The notes below the pieces were generated by a model that saw only the letters and a list, made by a program, of their open reading frames with translations, was not told where the DNA came from and made no database searches. The translations under genes and the position numbers were made by a program. From positions 1-11,097 of the forward strand of contig DINI01000013.1 of NCBI GenBank assembly GCA_002426755.1: 11,097 nt of DNA. Reading direction: 5' to 3'. Of this stretch, positions 7,305-11,097 are shown piece by piece (position 1 is the stretch's first letter; each line of letters opens with the position of its first letter). Source of the DNA: Flavobacteriaceae bacterium UBA5544 (GTDB lineage: Bacteria; Bacteroidota; Bacteroidia; Flavobacteriales; Flavobacteriaceae).

Positions 7305-7344
7305 GAAAGGAATGGAATGGATTGAATTCATTCCTTTCTTTTTT
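7305..7344 (+). terminator. intrinsic terminator of the CoA-transferase gene
   Basis: GAAAGGAATG (7305-7314) pairs perfectly with CATTCCTTTC (7329-7338) across a 14-nt loop, followed by six T (7339-7344). It lies 33 bp after the TAG stop at 7269-7271, in the right orientation for plus-strand termination. Confidence 0.85.
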
Positions 7345-7362
7345 CAAACCCTATATCCAATA

Positions 7363-7401
7363 AAAAAGTCCAAATATGTTTTGACACACATTGGACTTTT
7401 T
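7363..7401 (-). terminator. intrinsic terminator after the YceI cluster (bidirectional)
   Basis: AAAAAGTCCAA (7363-7373) and TTGGACTTTTT (7391-7401) form a perfect 11-bp stem with a 17-nt loop. On the minus strand the stem ends in a U tract, placed 37 bp after the YceI gene stop. The plus-strand right arm also ends in T, so it can serve as a backup for the convergent CoA-transferase transcript. Confidence 0.8.
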
Positions 7402-7438
7402 ACAACAACAATCAAGATGCGTTAAGTTGCATCCCACA

Positions 7439-8023
7439 TTAACATTCTCTTACTACCAATTTAAAAACTATCTCTATATCTTCTGATACCACAATGAGAC
7501 CAAGCATCTTCTTTGGAGCCTTTAGGTCGAAATCCTGAATGTTTAAATTCAATTGGCCAGAAATTAACCAATAAGTTTCATTGGAAAATTCTGTTTGCAT
7601 AAGATACGATTGTGAAGTACCAGCAATTTCAATTTCGATGAGTGCATCTGCCTTATTCTTTTTTTTGGGGTTCAACTTTATTTCCTTTAGTTTCAGAATG
7701 ATGGTAGGATATGTTTCCGATTTTAGCAACCCATGGAAATCCTTATTGATACCCTTGCCTCCACAATCAAATTCATTATTCTCCAGAATTAACTCTGACT
7801 TTTCAAACCTGATGAGATTATCGGCTTTTTCATAATGGATGCGTATGGGCTCGTTAAGGTTTTTAATATTATACCCACACTTAAAATCTGTTACATTGCT
7901 TGTACCGTTGATTTGAAGTTGGCTCTGTGAAGTGATGAGTATGTCTTTATTGTTCTTCACTGCATCCATGTAAGAGAAGGAAACCAAAAGTATACATGGC
8001 AACATAAGAATTAACCTTTTCAT
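7439..8023 (-). CDS. YceI-like periplasmic protein (divergent paralogue)
   Basis: This 194-residue protein has an N-terminal hydrophobic signal (about residues 2-18; the cleavage site is unclear). The mature part fits the YceI lipocalin-like fold: a first strand with NGTSNVTDFKC (39-49), the DCGGKGINKDFHGLLK region (86-101), and YPTIILKLKEI. Its C-terminal stretch DFDLKAPKKMLG (164-175) matches the other YceI gene in this cluster, supporting a shared ancestry. Cys49 and Cys87 lie in adjacent conserved strands and could form a disulfide in the periplasm; a third Cys is the C-terminal residue. YceI proteins bind isoprenoid-like or amphiphilic ligands in known structures, but ligand and role here are unknown. 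It is last in the cluster, 122 bp from the barrel gene, with a hairpin in the gap, so its expression may be reduced relative to upstream genes or come from its own unidentified promoter. Confidence 0.8.
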   Translation of the reverse strand: MKRLILMLPCILLVSFSYMDAVKNNKDILITSQSQLQINGTSNVTDFKCGYNIKNLNEPIRIHYEKADNLIRFEKSELILENNEFDCGGKGINKDFHGLLKSETYPTIILKLKEIKLNPKKKNKADALIEIEIAGTSQSYLMQTEFSNETYWLISGQLNLNIQDFDLKAPKKMLGLIVVSEDIEIVFKLVVREC

Positions 8024-8069
8024 GATATGGTGATTTAATTAAACGTTTGTTGAACTCTCCAAATATTTT

Positions 8070-8119
8070 AAAAAACAAACCCCATTGTATTTAGAAAAGT
8101 CCTAAACAAATGAGGTTTG
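8070..8119 (-). terminator. hairpin with U tract between barrel and second YceI gene
   Basis: Plus-strand CAAACCCCATT (8076-8086) pairs with AATGAGGTTTG (8109-8119) with one non-Watson-Crick pair, which is a G-U wobble in the minus-strand RNA. A small inner stem (8090-8094 with 8102-8106) extends it. The A tract at 8070-8075 gives a U tract on the minus-strand transcript. It lies just after the barrel stop codon and could act as a terminator or attenuator before the last YceI gene. Confidence 0.65.
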
Positions 8120-8145
8120 CCGCTGGTTAACACTAACTCAATTAG

Positions 8146-9414
8146 TTAGAAACTTATCACTGCTTCAGCCATCAGTCCATGAAATTTACCATCCTCAAAA
8201 ATGCTGCCAGCACTATATCCATCATATTTTTGGTTGACATATTCTGCTTTTAACAGAATGTTTTTAGTCATGAACCAACCTGCACCGAGTTGAAACCTGG
8301 TAATATCTATATCATCACCACTTTGGTCTTCAGCATCCACCAAATTATAACGACCACCCAAATAAAAGTTTTCAGTATTACCGAACCTGTAAATCAATTC
8401 ACCAGCATATTGTTTTGCAGTCCTCTCTTCAGTTTCTGCATCGCCTTTTCCTTTAGCTGTTTCAAAAGTTCCAAAAAACTCCAAGCCTTTGTATTTGATA
8501 AATGGGTTGAACATCATGGCTGTAATTTTATTTCGTAAGTTTGGATTGTATCGACCAGACCTAAATGCAGAAGAGGTGGTGGCTTCGGTATTTTCCAACA
8601 CCAAATAATATCTAGAACCAGATCTGTCTGCACTATACAAGTATGAGTTGGCAACTTGGCCCGTATTGTACAGAGAACCTGTGAATCTAAATCTGAAATC
8701 ATCATTAAACTGTTTGTCGTAACCCAATTTAGCCAACAATGAAGCACCGCCAGTGTCGGGGTTGTCTACCGCTTGGTTCAGTTTTCCATTTGTAAAACCA
8801 ATCATTCCAATGAAGCCATTACGTCTATAGTACACTTCAGCACCGACTTCGGTAGTGAATGCGTCCATAATTAAGTTTCCTACAAATGGATTGTAAATAG
8901 CTTGAGCATTGTCCGTTCTTCTAAAATGAGCATCTCCGTAATTGTTTTCCATATGCCCCACTTTGATGGTGGTATATTTCATCACATCTTCCATGAAACC
9001 TTCTTTAATAAAATTAAGTTTGTCAATTTGGAAATAACCTCCCTTAACATATGGTTCTGGATGGTGACGTGAAGATAAATAGGTACGTAAATGCATTCTG
9101 ACGCCATCATATAAGGCTACATCCAAATCGAGATTCGCCGTTGCCAAATTAAAGTTATACCCAATATCCTTTAGTGCTACAGCCCCTGAATTTTCGTGGT
9201 CCAAGGCCTGAAATTGCAAGGTAGATGAACCCCCGATTCTGACTTTGACATTCTCAAAAGTGGAGACGGTGTCTTTTGGAGACTCAAATACATTGAGGCC
9301 ATTTTTATCAGGCTCTCGGTAATTGTCCAGACTTCTATTGTTTTTTTGGGCATATACTGTAACTCCGACAAGAAGCAACACGGCCATTAGTGAATTTTTA
9401 GACATTGTTTTCAT
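8146..9414 (-). CDS. outer-membrane beta-barrel protein (porin-like)
   Basis: This 422-residue protein begins with a clear Sec signal peptide (residues 1-22, likely cleavage between Ala22 and Gln23). Many amphipathic strands with alternating hydrophobic and polar residues and aromatic girdle residues follow, for example RYNLVDAED and FQLGAGWFMT. It ends in Phe422 (GLMAEAVISF), the C-terminal aromatic expected of outer-membrane barrels. Length and style resemble phosphate-selective or DcaP-like porins, but I do not recognise a specific family and cannot give a substrate. The start is ATG 9414; ATG 9405 (codon 4) is an alternative and both leave the signal peptide intact. It follows the first YceI gene by 24 bp, so the two are almost certainly co-transcribed from the operator-controlled promoter near 10090. 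A hairpin follows the stop codon. Confidence 0.8.
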   Translation of the reverse strand: MKTMSKNSLMAVLLLVGVTVYAQKNNRSLDNYREPDKNGLNVFESPKDTVSTFENVKVRIGGSSTLQFQALDHENSGAVALKDIGYNFNLATANLDLDVALYDGVRMHLRTYLSSRHHPEPYVKGGYFQIDKLNFIKEGFMEDVMKYTTIKVGHMENNYGDAHFRRTDNAQAIYNPFVGNLIMDAFTTEVGAEVYYRRNGFIGMIGFTNGKLNQAVDNPDTGGASLLAKLGYDKQFNDDFRFRFTGSLYNTGQVANSYLYSADRSGSRYYLVLENTEATTSSAFRSGRYNPNLRNKITAMMFNPFIKYKGLEFFGTFETAKGKGDAETEERTAKQYAGELIYRFGNTENFYLGGRYNLVDAEDQSGDDIDITRFQLGAGWFMTKNILLKAEYVNQKYDGYSAGSIFEDGKFHGLMAEAVISF

Positions 9415-9438
9415 TTTTTTTATTGATTTAAGGTTGTT

Positions 9439-10026
9439 TTAATTAGTTAGAACTGAATTGAATTTTATTGTTATTTCATCGCCGGTGGTAATGGTTCCCA
9501 AAAGTGCTTTTGGTGGGTCTATACCGAAGTCGGTCATTTTGATAGATTTTTCACCGTTCAAAGTCACTTTATTAGAAGTTACCTGAAGGCTGAAGTCTAG
9601 ATTTATTTTTTTTGAGACTCCTGCTACGGTGAGGCTTCCCGTAGACTTTATTTTGTAGCTGCCATTGCCTTGGGATACGGCTTCCTTAATTTCAGCCAGC
9701 TGAAACGAAATATATTTGTGCTGGTCGGTTTTTAAGGCTTTGTAGGTGTTTTTGTCCATACCATTCTTTCCACTCTTAAGACCTTCCGCAGTGATTTGCA
9801 CATTGAGTTTCTGCACTATTGATTCATTTGAAAGGTCCAACACAATTGTTCCTTTTTGCTTTTCGGCATCCACGTGCCAATCATGTAAGCTTGACGTTCC
9901 TGAAACAATGAGCTGTGAAGTTTCATTGTTTAGTGAGAATTCTTGGGAATACAGTTGAACGTTGAAAAAAGTGAGCAAAAATGCAAGGCTCAATAAGGGT
10001 TTGGCATTCATTTTAATTGTACTCAT
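9439..10026 (-). CDS. YceI-family periplasmic protein
   Basis: This 195-residue protein has a signal peptide (hydrophobic core at residues 10-25, likely cleavage after YSQ near residue 28). The mature part has typical YceI features: SGTSSLHDWHVD (42-53), a GMDKNTYKALK segment (89-99) followed by HKYISFQL, TGSLTVAGVSKKI (129-141), and a C-terminal TDFGIDPPKALLG (165-177). The GTSSLHDWH form is common in Bacteroidetes YceI proteins. It should reside in the periplasm and may bind a lipid or other amphiphile; the ligand is unknown. It is first in a cluster with an outer-membrane barrel (24 bp downstream) and a divergent paralogue further on, which suggests an envelope function in which barrel and YceI proteins act together. 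The start is ATG 10026; ATG 10011 (codon 6) is also possible. The predicted promoter begins 26 bp upstream. Confidence 0.88.
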   Translation of the reverse strand: MSTIKMNAKPLLSLAFLLTFFNVQLYSQEFSLNNETSQLIVSGTSSLHDWHVDAEKQKGTIVLDLSNESIVQKLNVQITAEGLKSGKNGMDKNTYKALKTDQHKYISFQLAEIKEAVSQGNGSYKIKSTGSLTVAGVSKKINLDFSLQVTSNKVTLNGEKSIKMTDFGIDPPKALLGTITTGDEITIKFNSVLTN

Positions 10027-10051
10027 GACTCTATATATTAATATTATGGTA

Positions 10052-10095
10052 CAAAGGTCAGGTACAACTAGAGTTTAAAAAATGATATATATCAT
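10052..10095 (-). promoter_or_regulatory. promoter and Crp/Fnr-type operator of the YceI-barrel cluster
   Basis: The operator ATGATATATATCAT (10082-10095) is a perfect 14-bp palindrome with the TGA-N6-TCA core. Exactly 22 nt downstream in the gene direction is GACCTTTG (minus strand, 10059-10052), a -7 box with one mismatch to TAnnTTTG. There is no TTG at -33. The remaining gap between 10096 and 10257 holds no further operator or gene that I can see, only a 10-bp palindrome ATACTAGTAT at 10149-10158. Confidence 0.72.
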
Positions 10096-10257
10096 GTTAG
10101 AAAATAACAGGTTCTTTTGCGTTGCACACTCAACTAAATCATAAGTAGATACTAGTATTTAGTGGTAAAAAATCTAGTTTACTGAATTTGGAAATTGAAG
10201 TTTTACAGTATCCTTACGTTTATACTTATGCGTGAGAAATTGGGAAGTGACTATTAT

Positions 10258-10590
10258 TTAAATCAAACGAAAAATTAATATAATCACTGCAATGCCAAAG
10301 ATGGATGTGTAAATGAGTTTATTATATTTTGCCAGCCAATTAGGTAGAAAGATGTCAAAATTTGCTTTTGTAGAATTGGAGTACCTTCTAGCAAGAATAG
10401 TCAATGGGCAAAAGCTTTTGAATATCAATAGCACAATACCCTCCAGCACAACCAAGCCAATTCCCCACCAAACCCATTTATCTATTTTGTTGGTTATAGA
10501 TGCATAGAGTATATAGAAAATTATGATATTAAAGCAAAGCCACACAATGGTATGGACTATTTTTATAAAAAGTAATTTTTGTTGCTCCAT
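10258..10590 (-). CDS. small membrane protein of unknown function
   Basis: This 110-residue protein has three predicted membrane segments (about residues 9-30, 40-60 and 91-110). After the second comes a CPLT motif (61-64) in a soluble basic loop, followed by FLPNWLAKYN before the third. The CPLT motif and overall size recall the DUF2784 family of small membrane proteins, but that match is tentative and no function is known. The start is taken at ATG 10590; an in-frame TTG at 10602 would add only four residues (MPDR) without improving the N-terminus. It follows the DUF6544-type gene by 15 bp on the same strand, so the two probably form an operon. No clear terminator was found after it. Confidence 0.7.
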   Translation of the reverse strand: MEQQKLLFIKIVHTIVWLCFNIIIFYILYASITNKIDKWVWWGIGLVVLEGIVLLIFKSFCPLTILARRYSNSTKANFDIFLPNWLAKYNKLIYTSIFGIAVIILIFRLI

Positions 10591-10605
10591 TCTGTCTGGC
10601 AATAT

Positions 10606-11097
10606 TTAGTAAAGTTGACCATTATTAAATTCCAAATCTGTGATTTCAAGTTTTAGCCAATCGAAATCACCCGAAGGTAGTCTCCATGTAACATGACTTT
10701 TATACGGGATACAAATGTCCTTGAAAAATTTATAGTCATCAATCGTGACCATCCATTCTTCCAATTCAGAACTGTCCGAACCTCCATAATACCGATTGGC
10801 CACAAAATACTTCAATGAACCATTATCATTAAAGTGGAATATCCCTGAAACTGAAATGCCACCCAAAGTTAAGGTCGCCTTTGCGGAACTGGAATCCAGC
10901 GCTTCCCACACGATATACTCATTAATTGCTGCTGAAGGGTACCAGCAAATTTCTGCAAGGAATCTCACCATAGCCCCTGAATTTATTTTTGAGTCATGGC
11001 CTTCATCTACGACTGGCACCAAGGAGGCGAATTTTATGAGCATTTCCGATTCACCATCCTGTAATTTATCACGCCCAACTAATTTCATTCCATAAAA
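10606..11097 (-). CDS. DUF6544-type protein, N-terminal part outside the window
   Basis: The reading frame is open to the right edge of the window, and three further codons lie upstream of the Met at 11088, so that Met is internal and this is the C-terminal part of a longer gene. What is visible has the pattern of the DUF6544 family as I know it: a (V/L)IPVV-like stretch here reading SLVPVVDEG, a MVRFLAEICWYPSA segment (the RxLAExxWFPTA motif), ATLTLGGISVSGIFHFND, and a C-terminal SHVTWRLPSGDFDWLKLEI. The function of the family is not known to me. Its stop (TAA 10606-10608) is 15 bp before the small membrane protein gene, suggesting a two-gene operon. The promoter must lie outside the window. 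Confidence 0.7.
   Translation of the reverse strand, partial: FYGMKLVGRDKLQDGESEMLIKFASLVPVVDEGHDSKINSGAMVRFLAEICWYPSAAINEYIVWEALDSSSAKATLTLGGISVSGIFHFNDNGSLKYFVANRYYGGSDSSELEEWMVTIDDYKFFKDICIPYKSHVTWRLPSGDFDWLKLEITDLEFNNGQLY

Noticed and set aside
10133..10163. Hairpin ACTAAAT/ATTTAGT with inner palindrome ATACTAGTAT as a terminator
   Set aside because: The outer stem is only 7 bp and A/T-rich with a long loop, and there is no adjoining T run on the minus strand.
10591..10602. TTG start for the small membrane protein
   Set aside because: ATG at 10590 is four codons downstream and needs no unusual start codon.
10796..11095. Plus-strand open frame at the right edge
   Set aside because: It is antisense to the DUF6544-type gene, whose conserved motifs identify the real coding strand.
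1..11097. CRISPR arrays, tRNA or rRNA genes, insertion sequences
   Set aside because: No regularly spaced repeats, cloverleaf-like sequences, transposase motifs or terminal inverted repeats with target duplications were seen.

Overview
The window looks like chromosomal DNA of a member of the Bacteroidetes, most likely a flavobacterium. The evidence is the low G+C content, the Bacteroidetes-type -7 promoter element (TAnnTTTG), an RteC-family protein, YceI paralogues flanking an outer-membrane barrel, and two-domain UspA proteins. The species cannot be named from the sequence.

Layout from left to right: (1) positions 1-470 are AT-rich and apparently non-coding, with small inverted repeats; (2) an isolated RteC-family gene (536-1378, minus) ends at a strong hairpin terminator; (3) two tandem-domain universal stress proteins (minus); (4) a two-component pair (minus) made of a PAS histidine kinase and a response regulator whose receiver domain is fused to a complete Crp/Fnr module, the two genes overlapping by ATGA; (5) a divergent acetyl-CoA hydrolase/CoA-transferase (plus); (6) a minus-strand YceI - outer-membrane barrel - YceI cluster; (7) at the right edge a small membrane protein and a DUF6544-type gene cut by the window end (minus).

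The main result is a local regulon. Four promoters (both usp genes, the CoA-transferase, and the first gene of the YceI/barrel cluster) each carry a palindrome with core TGA-N6-TCA. In all four, the 14-bp palindrome is followed by exactly 22 nt and then a TAnnTTTG-like -7 box (three perfect, one with one mismatch), and none has the usual -33 TTG. This places the operator centre near -41, the class II activator position of the Crp/Fnr family. The Crp/Fnr-type regulator in the middle of the cluster keeps the recognition-helix Glu and Arg that read the TGA core in Crp and FNR, so it is the obvious candidate activator. The partner kinase has a PAS domain that lines up without gaps with the haem-binding stretch of FixL, including a His at the proximal-ligand position and an Arg at the oxygen-responsive position.

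The working model, which is inference, is a compact FixL-FixJ-FixK-like pathway. A possibly haem-based or redox-sensing kinase phosphorylates a fused FixJ/FixK-like activator, which then switches on stress proteins, an acyl-CoA/acetate enzyme and an envelope module, perhaps under low oxygen or energy limitation.
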